Program-made: the position numbers and the translations under genes | The notes under the pieces: generated by a model | Told to the model about the DNA's origin: nothing | Database searches by the model: none | The model's input: only the letters and a program-made list of their open reading frames with translations | Source: Lachnospiraceae bacterium UBA1818 | GTDB taxonomy: Bacteria; Bacillota; Clostridia; Lachnospirales; Lachnospiraceae | Length of the DNA: 64,000 nt | Reading direction: 5' to 3' | Assembly: GCA_904419285.1 (NCBI GenBank) | Contig: CAJFQZ010000017.1 | Coordinates: forward strand, 124,082 to 188,081 | Shown here: one piece after another, positions 51,247-60,906 of the stretch | Position numbering within the stretch: the first letter of the stretch is position 1 | How the letters are laid out: each line of letters starts with the position of its first letter

Positions 51247-52951
51247 ACTTGTCCTCCTTTATCTTCGGCATCCGTATCGTGACACAGGTTCCTTCATCCA
51301 GTTCGCTCGCGATGGTGATTCCGTACTCTTCTCCAAAATAAATCTTGATCCGGTCATTGACGTTCTTGATCCCGATCCCTGTCCGGTCTCCGGATTCTCT
51401 CTGCAGGATCTCCCTGCACATCTCTTCTGTCATTCCCACGCCGTTGTCTTCAATCTGGAAAATAATGTCGTCTTCCTTTGAAAAGATGCGGATGTCTATC
51501 TTTCCTTCATCCGGCATCTGATTGACGCCGTGATAGATCGCGTTCTCGATGATCGGCTGAAGCGTGATCTTGTTGCAGAGATATCCCAGACAGGTCTCGT
51601 CAACATCAAAATGATAGGTGAACTGATCTTTGTATCGTATCTTCTCTATCTTCAGATAACTCCGGGCATGCTGCAGCTCCTTTTCAATAGGAATCATCTC
51701 GTGACCCTTGCTGATGCTGATCCGGAAGAGATTCGCGAGCGCCGTCACCATCTCTTCCGCCTCTTTGTTCTGACCGTCCTCACACAGCCATGCAATAGCG
51801 TCCAGCGTATTATAGAGGAAATGCGGGTTGATCTGTGCCTGCAGCGCCTTCAGTTCCGTCTTTCTCAGGCTGATCTCCTCCTGCCGCACCTGCTCCATCA
51901 GACTCTGAATCCGGAGCACCATATGTCCGAAGGACTCTGACAGGGTGGTGATCTCAGAAGTGCCGCCGCGGATACTGTACTCAAAGTTCTCTGCATCCTT
52001 CTCGAAGTCCTCCATGGCTTTCGCCAGCTTCTCTGCCGGGCCGGAGAAAAGTCTGGATAGGAGCCACCCCAATACGGATGTGACCATCAGGACCACCAGA
52101 AGAATCACAAGCAGCCGGTACACCACGCTTTTTACCTGGGCAGTGATCATCTCATCCACATAGCACACTCCCACGATCTTCCAACCGCTGTGCTCCATAG
52201 TATGTACGGTATAGATCGCATCCTTGCTGATGTGTGTCCTGTCTTCCGACAGATCCTCCGTCTGTTCCTCTCTCAGCCCCGCATTGATCAGCTGCTGCTG
52301 CGGGTGATATACGACATTCCCGTCAAGATCCGTCAGGAAGCAGTATCCTCTCTGTCCGATCCCCACCTCGTCAATATAGTTTGCAATATTGGAGAAACGG
52401 ATGTCGAGGGCAAGATGCCGGATCTCGCCCCGGTCGTCTTCAATATCCTCATAAATAGTGACGACCCACGGATACTGGTCTACAAAAATGGATTCCACAT
52501 GCGGCTTGGAAATATTCAGACGTCCCCCTCCGACGTCAGTATATGACTCATACGACAGGTTGGTCATATAGTCCGGCTTCATCTCCAGCCCTGCTGTCCA
52601 GCACTGGAGAAGGTTTCCGTCGTCATCATAAGTGGTCACTGCCGCAATGTCAGTCCTCACCTCGACAAGATTCTGCATAAAGTCATTTTCGTCCGGGGTA
52701 TCCAGATTCTCCTTGATCAGCCCCAGCGTCGTCTCGATCTCACCGGTATAATTTTCAAGCGTGTTCTGCACCTGTACGACAGACTGCTCACTGCTCGTGA
52801 CCGCGCTCTGCTCCATGGCATCCCGGTAGATCCGCACAAAGATCAGTATGGCGCAGATCACACTCACCAGGACCATGATCATGGACAGGACGACGAACAT
52901 TTCCGAGATCGATATCTTCTTCCAGTTTCTTCTACTCCTGCTTCTGTTCAT
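51236..52951 (-). CDS. YesM-type sensor histidine kinase
   Basis: 571 residues. One N-terminal helix (about 18-40), a large extracytoplasmic Cache-type domain (about 45-275; YSNANLS-like features and GYCFLTDLDGNVVYHP), a second helix (about 278-300), HAMP-like linker, then the His_kinase core AQINPHFLYNTLDAIAWL with the phosphoacceptor His near 390, and HATPase motifs PIIENAIYHG and DNGVGMT, GIGIKNVNDRI. Paired with the AraC-type regulator (20-base overlap) and the binding lipoprotein (11-base overlap). RBS CAGGAGAG. Confidence 0.93.
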   Translation of the reverse strand: MNRSRSRRNWKKISISEMFVVLSMIMVLVSVICAILIFVRIYRDAMEQSAVTSSEQSVVQVQNTLENYTGEIETTLGLIKENLDTPDENDFMQNLVEVRTDIAAVTTYDDDGNLLQCWTAGLEMKPDYMTNLSYESYTDVGGGRLNISKPHVESIFVDQYPWVVTIYEDIEDDRGEIRHLALDIRFSNIANYIDEVGIGQRGYCFLTDLDGNVVYHPQQQLINAGLREEQTEDLSEDRTHISKDAIYTVHTMEHSGWKIVGVCYVDEMITAQVKSVVYRLLVILLVVLMVTSVLGWLLSRLFSGPAEKLAKAMEDFEKDAENFEYSIRGGTSEITTLSESFGHMVLRIQSLMEQVRQEEISLRKTELKALQAQINPHFLYNTLDAIAWLCEDGQNKEAEEMVTALANLFRISISKGHEMIPIEKELQHARSYLKIEKIRYKDQFTYHFDVDETCLGYLCNKITLQPIIENAIYHGVNQMPDEGKIDIRIFSKEDDIIFQIEDNGVGMTEEMCREILQRESGDRTGIGIKNVNDRIKIYFGEEYGITIASELDEGTCVTIRMPKIKEDKYEK

Positions 52952-54527
52952 TTGCTCTCCTGCATTCCTTGGGCGACATTCCTGTTATCTTCTTAAAACA
53001 ATGGCTGAAATAGAACTGATCCCTGTACCCGCACGCCTCCGTGATCTCCCTGATCTTCATCGTCGTCCCAAGGAGCAGTTCCCGCGCTTTCCGGATCCTC
53101 CTGTCTGTCAGGAGCTCCACAAAGGTCCTCCCCGTGTTCTTCTTGATCAGAGTGCTTAGATAATTGGGAGACACCCCGATCTCACTGCTGACCGAAAGAA
53201 GGGACAGCTCCTGGTCCGCATACTTATTTTCAATGATATCCAGGGCCTTCTCACAGATGATCTCACTGCTCTTTTTCTTCTGTGTGGAGATCAGAGACTT
53301 TGCCGCAAGGCACATCTTCCGGATCGTCCTGAAGCCTTCCGTCATCCGCTCCACAAGCCGCACATCGTTGAGGGGATAGTCCTTCTGCAGCTGCTTCAGC
53401 GCTTCCTCCCCTGCCGCCACATAGACTGCGCCGTGGACCGCCGCCGCCATCTGAAAGATCAGGACACCGAAGTACATGACAGTAAAATTCCAGGACCTCA
53501 CATCCTGTTCCACTTTATCCAGATAGCGTTCCAGTTCTTCCGCGCTCCCGCTCTTGAGCAGTCCCTCCAGGTGTTCCGTGATCTCACGGATCCGCTCCTG
53601 TCCCCCGTTCTGCTCCGGCTCTTCATCAGAAATAAAATAGATGCGGCTTCCCCCTTCCCCGGAGTAGCTGACCGCATTCACCGCCTCCAGATAACATTCC
53701 CGGCAGTCCGTCAGTCTCTTTACGCTGCGGCTGATCCCCATAAGACAGTTCAGCTTCAGCATCCGCTCTACACTCTGGACGATCTCCTCGGAAAGGATAT
53801 GGAGGTACTTGTTAAAGCCGGACGCCGTCGCCGCCAGAATGGAGATGATCTCGCCCTTCAGATAGCAGCTCACATGCCGCACATATTTTCCCAGTATCAT
53901 ATCTACCGCATCCGCAGTGGCTCGGGTGGTCCGGTCAGTCCCGTCCGCATCCTGTATCCGGGTCACCACAACCGCAAAGCTCAAGCTGGGCGATTCTGCG
54001 TTCCGCAGCAGGCCCACCGACACCGCCATCTCACGCAGCTCTTTTTCCGCATCATCATTTTTCTCCATCGTGTCCAGGAGCAGCGGAAGAAGGAACTCCG
54101 ACTTCTCCATCTCCTTTTTCACCCGATCCGTCCTGGAGAACATCTCAAACTGCCTGTCCAGCTTCTTCTTCACCTTGGCAAGCTCTTTTTCCAGGTCTTC
54201 TGCGGAGATCGGCTTCAGCAGATAACTGATGATATTGTACTGGATTGCCTCCTGAGCATAGGAGAAATCATCGTATCCGCTCAGAAACATGATCTGTACT
54301 GCCGGGCGCACCTCCCGGATCTGCCTTGCCAGCTCGATCCCGTTGATGAACGGCATCCGGATATCCGTGATCAGGAGATCCGGTTCCAGCTGTTCCACCA
54401 TCTCAAGCGCGTCCGCACCGTTTTCCGCCTCCCCGATCACGCGGAAACCCACGGACTCCCACTTTACATTCCTGACGATCCCCCTCCTGATCCGTTCTTC
54501 ATCTTCTGCAACGATTACTGTATACAT
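52932..54527 (-). CDS. YesN-type response regulator with AraC DNA-binding domain
   Basis: 531 residues. Receiver domain VIVAEDEERIRRGIVRNV with phosphoacceptor Asp in LLITDIRMPFING near 55 and Lys in YLLKPISAEDL. The middle region is variable; the C-terminal AraC domain (about 430-530) has two helix-turn-helices, SVSSEIGVSPNYLSTLIKKNTG and ITEACGYRDQFYFSHCFKKITG. Likely activates glycoside-related promoters nearby, which is inference from position. Start at 54527, RBS AAAGGAA. Confidence 0.93.
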   Translation of the reverse strand: MYTVIVAEDEERIRRGIVRNVKWESVGFRVIGEAENGADALEMVEQLEPDLLITDIRMPFINGIELARQIREVRPAVQIMFLSGYDDFSYAQEAIQYNIISYLLKPISAEDLEKELAKVKKKLDRQFEMFSRTDRVKKEMEKSEFLLPLLLDTMEKNDDAEKELREMAVSVGLLRNAESPSLSFAVVVTRIQDADGTDRTTRATADAVDMILGKYVRHVSCYLKGEIISILAATASGFNKYLHILSEEIVQSVERMLKLNCLMGISRSVKRLTDCRECYLEAVNAVSYSGEGGSRIYFISDEEPEQNGGQERIREITEHLEGLLKSGSAEELERYLDKVEQDVRSWNFTVMYFGVLIFQMAAAVHGAVYVAAGEEALKQLQKDYPLNDVRLVERMTEGFRTIRKMCLAAKSLISTQKKKSSEIICEKALDIIENKYADQELSLLSVSSEIGVSPNYLSTLIKKNTGRTFVELLTDRRIRKARELLLGTTMKIREITEACGYRDQFYFSHCFKKITGMSPKECRRANEQKQE

Positions 54528-54554
54528 GCGCCATTCCTTTCCGTAAACAAACGA

Positions 54555-55256
54555 TCACTTCAGTTCCACAACCGCGTAAGGCCTTCCTTCTCCATCGCAG
54601 AGTTCTACTACGATGCGCCCGTCCTCTGCTGACATCTTCGGAAAGATCATATCCCCGAGCACCGCCGACTTCTTATAATCCACGCGGAGCTGCTTCACCA
54701 CCGTCTCCTGAGGCACTGACTCCAGCGCCATCTGAACATACTGACAGTTGTTGACATGTTCATTCGTATCGATGTGATATCTTCGCACCGGGAACGGCGG
54801 CAGGCTCTCACACTTCTCCGGCATGGCGATCTTGCGCCCCTCATAGGGCATGGAGAGCGGAGGACATGTCCCGTACGGTTCGATCTGCTCCGGCTCCGGA
54901 CGCGCGGGGCGCCCCTTTGCCAGATCCATGAATACCCAGATAGAATTCGCACAGGCAAGACGGCTGCCGCTGCTGTCGTTCATGTAGAAATTACGGTTGC
55001 CGTACAGGCCTTTGAACTCTGTCGCAAACGTCCCCACCGTGATCTCTTCCCCCAGCTTCGGATACCGCTCCACGATGACCTGCCAGTAGGACAGGACCCA
55101 CGCCTTCTGCTTCTCTCTGAGATATTCCATCCCCAGCCCAACCGCCTCTGAATGAAAGGTGCTGCTGTCCTGGAAATAGTTGATCAGCGCGGGCAGGGTC
55201 ATGGTCCCTCTGTGATCGATCTCGCTGTACCTCACTCTGCTCTTAAACTCATACAT
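54555..55256 (-). CDS. Acyl-ACP thioesterase
   Basis: 233 residues, two hot-dog folds. First: SRVRYSEIDHRGTMTLPALINYFQD; second: VRRYHIDTNEHVNNCQYVQMALES with the catalytic-type Asn/His residues. Releases fatty acids from acyl carrier protein; the preferred chain length cannot be read. Start at 55256 (AGAAGGTAGAG RBS) rather than the longer frame to 55310. It follows the cation efflux gene by four bases. Confidence 0.9.
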   Translation of the reverse strand: MYEFKSRVRYSEIDHRGTMTLPALINYFQDSSTFHSEAVGLGMEYLREKQKAWVLSYWQVIVERYPKLGEEITVGTFATEFKGLYGNRNFYMNDSSGSRLACANSIWVFMDLAKGRPARPEPEQIEPYGTCPPLSMPYEGRKIAMPEKCESLPPFPVRRYHIDTNEHVNNCQYVQMALESVPQETVVKQLRVDYKKSAVLGDMIFPKMSAEDGRIVVELCDGEGRPYAVVELK

Positions 55257-55260
55257 CGCT

Positions 55261-56466
55261 CTACCTTCTTTCTGTCTGCTGCTCTTCTTCTGTCTTCGCC
55301 ACAAAATCATAATCCACCGTGATCACGCACTGATATCTCGGATCCACTTCTTTCATCTTCTCCGCCAGGCGTTTCGGCAGTTCTTCTCTCGTCTTTTCAT
55401 CATATTCAATGGGAATCACCATGTCAAAGATCAGGTTGCTCTGACCTTCCCCCGGGACCACCCGGAAATCATGAAGGCTGCACTCCGGATCAATGGCCTT
55501 CAGTGTATCAACTGTCTTCTGCCGAATCTTCAGCACACTCTCGTCTCTCGTCTCGATCGGATCCATGTGGATGACAAGGAAGATTCCCAGCTCTTTTCCC
55601 GCATCCCGCTCGATCCGGTCAATGATCTCGTGGGACTGTTCGATATCCACGTCGTTCGGGACCTCTGCATGGATGGATGCCATGCTCCGGCCCGGTCCGT
55701 AATTATGTACGATCAGATCATGCGTCCCCTCGATCCCGTCGTAGCTCTCGACGAACTTCTTGATCTTCCTGTATACCTCCGGATCGATCGCCTCTCCGAT
55801 CAGCGGCTCCAGCGTATCCCTTGCGATGCCGACGCCTGCCCACATGACGACGAGAGCCACTCCTGCTCCCACGATCCCGTCGATATTGATCCCGGTCACA
55901 CCCAGGAACACAAGGGAGAGCACTGTCGCGCCGGTCGTGATCACATCTCCCATGGAATCTGCGAACACAGCCTTCATCACCTTTGAGTCGATCCGTTCTC
56001 CCAGCTTCCTGTTGAACAGTCCCAGCCACAGCTTGACCGCGATGGACAGAAGAAGGATGAGCACAGAGATCAGGCTGAACGTCATTTCCTCCGGATTTCT
56101 GATCTTACCCACAGAATCCTTGAGGAACGTAAATCCCACCTCGATCACCAGGAAGGAGACCACCAGCGCAGCGATGTACTCCATCCTTCCGTGTCCGAAG
56201 GGATGATCCGCATCCGCAGGCTTCTCCGCCATCTTCACGCCCACAAACCCGATGATGGACGAGCCTGCGTCAGATAAGTTGTTGAACGCATCCGCCGTAA
56301 CAGATACACTGTTCAGGACTAGTCCCACTGTAAATTTTACTGCAAATAAAAAGACATTGCAGAAGATGCCCACGATACTGGCGAGCACTCCGTACGCCGT
56401 TCTCACAGACACCTTCTCCACGTCCTGATAGTCTTTTATAAAATGCTTTACAAGAAATTCTGTCAT
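55261..56466 (-). CDS. Cation diffusion facilitator family efflux protein
   Basis: 401 residues. Membrane part with the metal-site motif ADAFNNLSDAGSS and HPFGHGRMEYIAAL, then KAVFADSMGDVITTGATVLS, then a cytoplasmic C-terminal domain (about 210-300, DLIVHNYGPGRSMASIHAEV). A further extension of about 95 residues (SLHDFRVVPGEGQSNLIFDM) is longer than short CDF proteins. Exports divalent metal by proton exchange; the metal is not determined. Starts 2 bases after the spoIIR stop. Confidence 0.93.
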   Translation of the reverse strand: MTEFLVKHFIKDYQDVEKVSVRTAYGVLASIVGIFCNVFLFAVKFTVGLVLNSVSVTADAFNNLSDAGSSIIGFVGVKMAEKPADADHPFGHGRMEYIAALVVSFLVIEVGFTFLKDSVGKIRNPEEMTFSLISVLILLLSIAVKLWLGLFNRKLGERIDSKVMKAVFADSMGDVITTGATVLSLVFLGVTGINIDGIVGAGVALVVMWAGVGIARDTLEPLIGEAIDPEVYRKIKKFVESYDGIEGTHDLIVHNYGPGRSMASIHAEVPNDVDIEQSHEIIDRIERDAGKELGIFLVIHMDPIETRDESVLKIRQKTVDTLKAIDPECSLHDFRVVPGEGQSNLIFDMVIPIEYDEKTREELPKRLAEKMKEVDPRYQCVITVDYDFVAKTEEEQQTERR

Positions 56467-56468
56467 TA

Positions 56469-57110
56469 CTATTCATTTCCTTTCCAGAAATACCAGCTTA
56501 TCTTAAAGTCAGACGTCGCTGTCACACCGGAATATTCCTCCTCTGTAAGCAGGCTCTTCATCTTCCCGCTCCCGCCGCCGGGAGTCACCACATTGACTGC
56601 TCCGTCAAAGCAGAGCCCCGGGTAGAGCACGCACCACCAGTTGTGGCCTTCCGCCGCCCCGATCTCAACCCTGAGCGCTTCATAGTTCCCGGCAGGAAAC
56701 AGCATCTCCCCTATCGTCCTGTCGGAGAAATAGCAGGTGGTCACTGCCGCATTCACCGGATACTCATACCCCTCCGCGCGGAGTACCGCCCTTCCCGCTA
56801 CCTCGATCTCGTCCGTATGCCTGCGGATCCAGTCCGCCTGGCTTCCGGCATCCGGCTCTGAAGGCATCGCTTCCTCCAGATAGAGAAGGACTGCATCCCG
56901 CACTTTCAGTTTCAGCCTCTGATCCTCCGCGCTGTCGCTGTTGGCCAGCACATGGAATCTGAGGACTTCCCCCGCCAGCTCCCGCTGCGCTTTCTCCTCG
57001 GCGGCTGCATCGGTCCTGTACAGGACCGCCCCGAGGATCAGCGCTGCTGACAGAAGAGCCAGAAGAAGGATCATCCTGTCTTTATATTTTTCTACTGTAT
57101 ATCTGTCCAT
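56469..57110 (-). CDS. spoIIR: Stage II sporulation protein R
   Basis: 213 residues from the ATG at 57110, chosen because GGAGG sits eight bases upstream; earlier ATGs overlap that RBS. An N-terminal membrane helix (LLLALLSAALILGAVLY) is followed by the SpoIIR core: VLRFHVLANSDSAEDQRLKLKVRDAVL, then AAVTTCYFSDRTIG and FPAGNYEALRVEIGAAEGHNWWCVLYPGLC. SpoIIR made in the forespore triggers processing of pro-sigma-E in the mother cell. A sigma-F promoter is expected but I could not find a convincing one. Confidence 0.94.
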   Translation of the reverse strand: MDRYTVEKYKDRMILLLALLSAALILGAVLYRTDAAAEEKAQRELAGEVLRFHVLANSDSAEDQRLKLKVRDAVLLYLEEAMPSEPDAGSQADWIRRHTDEIEVAGRAVLRAEGYEYPVNAAVTTCYFSDRTIGEMLFPAGNYEALRVEIGAAEGHNWWCVLYPGLCFDGAVNVVTPGGGSGKMKSLLTEEEYSGVTATSDFKISWYFWKGNE

Positions 57111-57239
57111 ATGTAATACCTCCATATTCATTCCTGCTGATATATGGAGTATGGACACTTTCTCCCCCTTTATTCAAAAAAACCGAGCCGGGCCGCATGT
57201 TCTCCCGAGAGCCCGCTTTCCCCTGCCGCGCCGGCAGGG

Positions 57240-57914
57240 CTATTCCTTGTGGCGCAGCGTCCCCACCACGGTATCTACCTGGTTGTTGATATGCTGTCCT
57301 GTGATCCGGGTTGCCAGATCCTTGTCTCCCGCGGCGATCGCCTCAATGATCGTTCTATGTTCTTCCAGAAGCTGGGGATAGCATTCCTTCTTTTTCAGAT
57401 ACTCGATCCGGTACCGGTACATCTGCTCCCGAAGATTGTTCAGAAGCTGAATGAGCCTGCGGTTGTCCGTCGCCGTGAAGATCACGTCGTGGAACGCCAC
57501 GTCCGCCTCCGCGATCTTCGTAATATCGTCGCTGTCAAGGACATCTCTGAAATGCTCTGCCGCCGCGCGCAGCTCCCGTACTCCTTCCTCATCGATACGG
57601 TCGCAGGCGAGCTGAACGGCCAGCTCCTCCAGGGCACATCTGACTTCCAGCACATCCCTTAAGTTCTTCTCCGTGATCTCTGCGACTTCCGCACCCTTTC
57701 TCGGGATCATCAGCACCAGGCCTTCCAGCTCCAGCTTGCGGATCGCCTCCCGGATCGGCGTGCGGCTCACTCCCAGCTTGTTGGCGAGCTGGATCTCCAT
57801 CAGCCTCTCCCCCGGCTTCAGCTCTCCTCTGAGGATCGCCTGCCTCAGAGTATTGAACACCACATCCCTGAGCGGAAGGTATTCATTCATCGTAACTTCA
57901 AAATCTGTTCCCAT
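57240..57914 (-). CDS. GntR-family (FadR/FCD subfamily) transcription regulator
   Basis: 224 residues. Winged helix (about 15-80; LANKLGVSRTPIREAIRKLELEGLV) and all-helical FCD effector domain (about 90-215; HxxDVI-type FHDVIFTATDNRRL and EHRTIIEAIAAGD). Family members sense small organic acids. Its ATG overlaps the ispE stop region, so it is probably co-transcribed with ispE. Targets unknown. Confidence 0.93.
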   Translation of the reverse strand: MGTDFEVTMNEYLPLRDVVFNTLRQAILRGELKPGERLMEIQLANKLGVSRTPIREAIRKLELEGLVLMIPRKGAEVAEITEKNLRDVLEVRCALEELAVQLACDRIDEEGVRELRAAAEHFRDVLDSDDITKIAEADVAFHDVIFTATDNRRLIQLLNNLREQMYRYRIEYLKKKECYPQLLEEHRTIIEAIAAGDKDLATRITGQHINNQVDTVVGTLRHKE

Positions 57915-57915
57915 A

Positions 57916-58791
57916 TCATTTCCTCCTGACGCTGTGTATGTTCGTGATATACACCTGCTTTGTAAGTGCTTTCTCTCTGATCTTTCTCTGTGCGGTCTTC
58001 GCCGCAGCCCGGTTCTCGAAGAGTCCGAACACGGTCGGCCCGCTGCCGCTCATCATGGCTCCGAGCGCCCCCGCGGCCATCATCTCCTTCTTGATCTCGT
58101 CGATCACGGGATACATGGGGACGGTCACATCCTCAAGCACATTTCCCATGGAGGCGGCAACCGCCCTTACATCCCCCTGCTTCAGGCCTTCGATGATCCC
58201 GTCTATATCCGGATGCTCCGTGATCGCCTTCGCGTCCAGCGCCTCATACACAGTCTTTGTGGAAACGCTGACCGGAGGCTTGGCGATAAGGACTGTACAC
58301 TTCGGCATGGGCGGAAGCACGCTCAGCTCCTCGCCGATCCCTTCCGCCAGCACGGTCCCCCGCATGATGCAGTAGGGCACATCCGCTCCCAGCTTCACGC
58401 CCCGGTCCATCAGCTCCTTCTGCGTGAGCCGCAGCCTGAACAGCCTGTTCATGCCGAAAAGAACTGCCGCTGCATCCGAGCTGCCGCCGGCAAGCCCTGC
58501 CGCCACCGGGATATGCTTGTCCAGCATGATCTCAACCCCCTGGTCCAGCTGAAATTCTTCCGTGAGCATCTGCGCCGCCTTATATGCAATATTGCCTTCT
58601 CCAACAGGAAGGAAGCCGAGATTCGTGGCAAGCCTGATCCCCGGTTCCTTCCTCTTTATGATCTTCACTTCGTCGTACAGATAGATCGACTGCATGATCA
58701 TGCGCACGTCATGATATCCGTTCTCTCTTCTCCCCAGCACATCAAGCCCCAGATTGATCTTGGCAAGCGCTCTCAATTCGATCTGATTCAT
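57916..58791 (-). CDS. ispE: 4-diphosphocytidyl-2-C-methyl-D-erythritol kinase
   Basis: 291 residues, GHMP kinase in the non-mevalonate isoprenoid pathway. ALAKINLGLDVLGRRENGYHDV at the start, the glycine-rich ATP loop PVAAGLAGGSSDAAAVLF near 95, and GSGPTVFGLF near 255. RBS AGAAAGAAGG. First gene of a two-gene unit with the GntR regulator. Confidence 0.96.
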   Translation of the reverse strand: MNQIELRALAKINLGLDVLGRRENGYHDVRMIMQSIYLYDEVKIIKRKEPGIRLATNLGFLPVGEGNIAYKAAQMLTEEFQLDQGVEIMLDKHIPVAAGLAGGSSDAAAVLFGMNRLFRLRLTQKELMDRGVKLGADVPYCIMRGTVLAEGIGEELSVLPPMPKCTVLIAKPPVSVSTKTVYEALDAKAITEHPDIDGIIEGLKQGDVRAVAASMGNVLEDVTVPMYPVIDEIKKEMMAAGALGAMMSGSGPTVFGLFENRAAAKTAQRKIREKALTKQVYITNIHSVRRK

Positions 58792-58876
58792 CCTTCTTTC
58801 TCCGCTCCTTTTCTCTTATGTACAGAAGCCTGTTCCGGGTTCCCCGGCGCCTCCTTGTATCTTGTATACATTATAC

Positions 58877-60436
58877 TCACAGTATACTCATATTTTCCTT
58901 AAAAATCAACAGCTTATCGCCTGGTTTTACCGTGTCGCCCTCCAGGCTGTTCACCTCCCGGATCCCTGCTTCCGTAGTCATATATTTCTTTGCAAGGCTC
59001 CACAGATCTTCCCCTTTCTGCACAATATGGCCGACGATCCCCGGCCTTTTCTCCAGTTCTTCCAGGTCAAGCGGCTGCATCTCCACCTCTGTGATCACCT
59101 CCGTGGGAACCGCTCTGCGGATAAACGTGTCGAACGTCAGGACCGCCTTGATCTCCACCGCTTCACCTCCTGCCAGGCTCACCATGAGCTGCTCCACATG
59201 GCACGCCATGCTGCTCAGGACATTTTCGGGCATATCCTGGCACTCCACAAGGTGGGAGAACGGCACCATCCCCTGCCAGCTCCCGTAGGGCTCCATATCG
59301 TCCGCCCGCAGGTACAGGAACGCGACATGAAGGATCCCCTCGATCCGGATCCCTTCGTCCGTCTCCTCCGTGTGTTCCACCTGGATGCTCCCGCGGCTGT
59401 AAATGATCTGAAGCACATCCTCTTTCAGCTCCGGCAGGGTAAGGCGCTCGGACACCTTGCACTTGGACTGGTTCTGCATCAGCAGCTCCTCATAGACCGC
59501 GCTCCGCGTGGTAAAGCTGCAGTTCTGCTCCAGGGAGTAGAGGTCTTCGAGGATCTCCATCTCTTCCTCTTCATAGATATTCATCCTCAGGTTCAGAGTG
59601 CCCTCGATTCCGAGGACGCGCATTTCTCCGTCCTCGTCCATACGGATGTCAACAAGGGTATCGTCCAGAGCGTGGTGAACATAATAATACATTTCCTCCG
59701 AGACGCCGTCACAGGAGATCCTGCCTTCATAAGGAACGCTCTGGGCGATCCAGTCCGCCTTTTCCTCCTCCGAAAGATACATACAGAAGACAAGGAGCTC
59801 TCCCCGCAGGATCAGTTCATCCTGCCCCAGCCGGATCTCCAGCTTCCTGCTGTCCACATCCGTGAGAAGGATCTGTCCGATACTCTCCTTGGTCCCCGGC
59901 AGTGTGATCTCCTCCTTGATCCGGTATGTATCCTTTTTGGAGACCGCCAGCTTCAGAAGATCGATCCTCTTCCTCTTTCTGTAGACCGGCACATCACTCT
60001 CAATATCCACCGTAGTCTCTTCGTCCTCCAGTCTCTCCCGTCCGATCTCCATCTCCACCATGACGCGCAGGCTCAGCTTCCTTGAGTGCACCACCGACGC
60101 GGTAAATTCTGTGCGCACATTCTGGATGAACCAGGTCTCGTCCTCGCCTCCCTCTGTGTAGACCATCTCCTCAAAAGGGAGCTTTCCTTCCAGCACCGCC
60201 GGTTTCGGGTCTCCCGTGGCAGTGACATAGAGGATCTGAAAGTAGACTTTGCCGGTGATGCGGACATAATTCTCCACCAGCCGGATCTCCTCTGTCTTCA
60301 CCCTGGCATTTCCCATTACAATACGCTGCACGTCGTCTTTGGCGTCCGGCACATTATAATCCTCATCAAGGTAAAACTGGTCAAATATCCTCTTTCCTTC
60401 TTTTGTATAATGAATCGGCTTCCTGATCAATTCCAT
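58877..60436 (-). CDS. sipL: SipL-like spore coat morphogenesis protein (SPOCS domains plus LysM)
   Basis: 519 residues, the same size as C. difficile SipL. The bulk is made of SPOCS (DUF3794) repeats, for instance at about 30-160, 165-280 and 305-440 (VYFQILYVTATGDPKPAVLEGKLPFEE; VAFLYLRADDMEPYGSWQGMVPFSHLVE). A C-terminal LysM domain (about 465-510, HIVQKGEDLWSLAKKYMTT, VKPGDKLLIF) ends it. SipL binds SpoIVA and holds the coat to the forespore. RBS AAGGAGG. Eleven bases separate it from the lipoprotein gene upstream. Confidence 0.9.
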   Translation of the reverse strand: MELIRKPIHYTKEGKRIFDQFYLDEDYNVPDAKDDVQRIVMGNARVKTEEIRLVENYVRITGKVYFQILYVTATGDPKPAVLEGKLPFEEMVYTEGGEDETWFIQNVRTEFTASVVHSRKLSLRVMVEMEIGRERLEDEETTVDIESDVPVYRKRKRIDLLKLAVSKKDTYRIKEEITLPGTKESIGQILLTDVDSRKLEIRLGQDELILRGELLVFCMYLSEEEKADWIAQSVPYEGRISCDGVSEEMYYYVHHALDDTLVDIRMDEDGEMRVLGIEGTLNLRMNIYEEEEMEILEDLYSLEQNCSFTTRSAVYEELLMQNQSKCKVSERLTLPELKEDVLQIIYSRGSIQVEHTEETDEGIRIEGILHVAFLYLRADDMEPYGSWQGMVPFSHLVECQDMPENVLSSMACHVEQLMVSLAGGEAVEIKAVLTFDTFIRRAVPTEVITEVEMQPLDLEELEKRPGIVGHIVQKGEDLWSLAKKYMTTEAGIREVNSLEGDTVKPGDKLLIFKENMSIL

Positions 60437-60447
60437 GGCTGTCCTCC

Positions 60448-60906
60448 TTATTCAAATATGACATTCTTGTCAGATGCTTCAAGCTGTACTACGAGACAGG
60501 GAAATGTTGTGATCTCCTTTATCTCCTCCCCTTTCTCCGGTCCCAGAAGATTCGTATGGATTCGGATCTCATCCTCCGTCTCGTAGAGTTCGGTCACCTG
60601 GACACTGTATCCCGTCGTGAGCTGCGCTCCGTATCCCTCCGCGATGAAAAGCTTTCCCTGATCCGTATAGGTCATCCTGAACGGCTCCGCCTTCTCTTCC
60701 TCGATCATCTGTCCCAGCTCCCGCGGCACATCTGCCTGATCCAGTACGATGAACTCCAGGTCCCTCAGCTTCTCCTGCCGCCCGCTGCGCGAGATGCAGC
60801 CGGTGAGCAGCAGGACCGCCGTCAGACAGACTGCGTACAGGAAGAAGCGGCGGCTTCTGGATCGTCTCATGCCCGAATTCCCCGCTGTATTTTTCCCTAT
60901 CATCAT
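60448..60906 (-). CDS. Lipoprotein with PrcB-like C-terminal domain
   Basis: 152 residues. Signal peptide with lipobox LLLTGC. The C-terminal part (about 80-150) has FIAEGYGAQLTTGYSVQVTELYE and IHTNLLGPEKGEE, matching the PrcB_C domain of protease-complex inhibitors. Located directly before sipL, probably the same transcript, so a sporulation-linked envelope role is possible (inference). The start is uncertain: ATG at 60906 or at 60870, both with weak RBSs. Confidence 0.7.
   Translation of the reverse strand: MMIGKNTAGNSGMRRSRSRRFFLYAVCLTAVLLLTGCISRSGRQEKLRDLEFIVLDQADVPRELGQMIEEEKAEPFRMTYTDQGKLFIAEGYGAQLTTGYSVQVTELYETEDEIRIHTNLLGPEKGEEIKEITTFPCLVVQLEASDKNVIFE

Noticed and set aside
56443-57381. 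Sigma-F promoter before spoIIR
   Set aside because: Expected, but I found no convincing match to the consensus in the 130 bases upstream.
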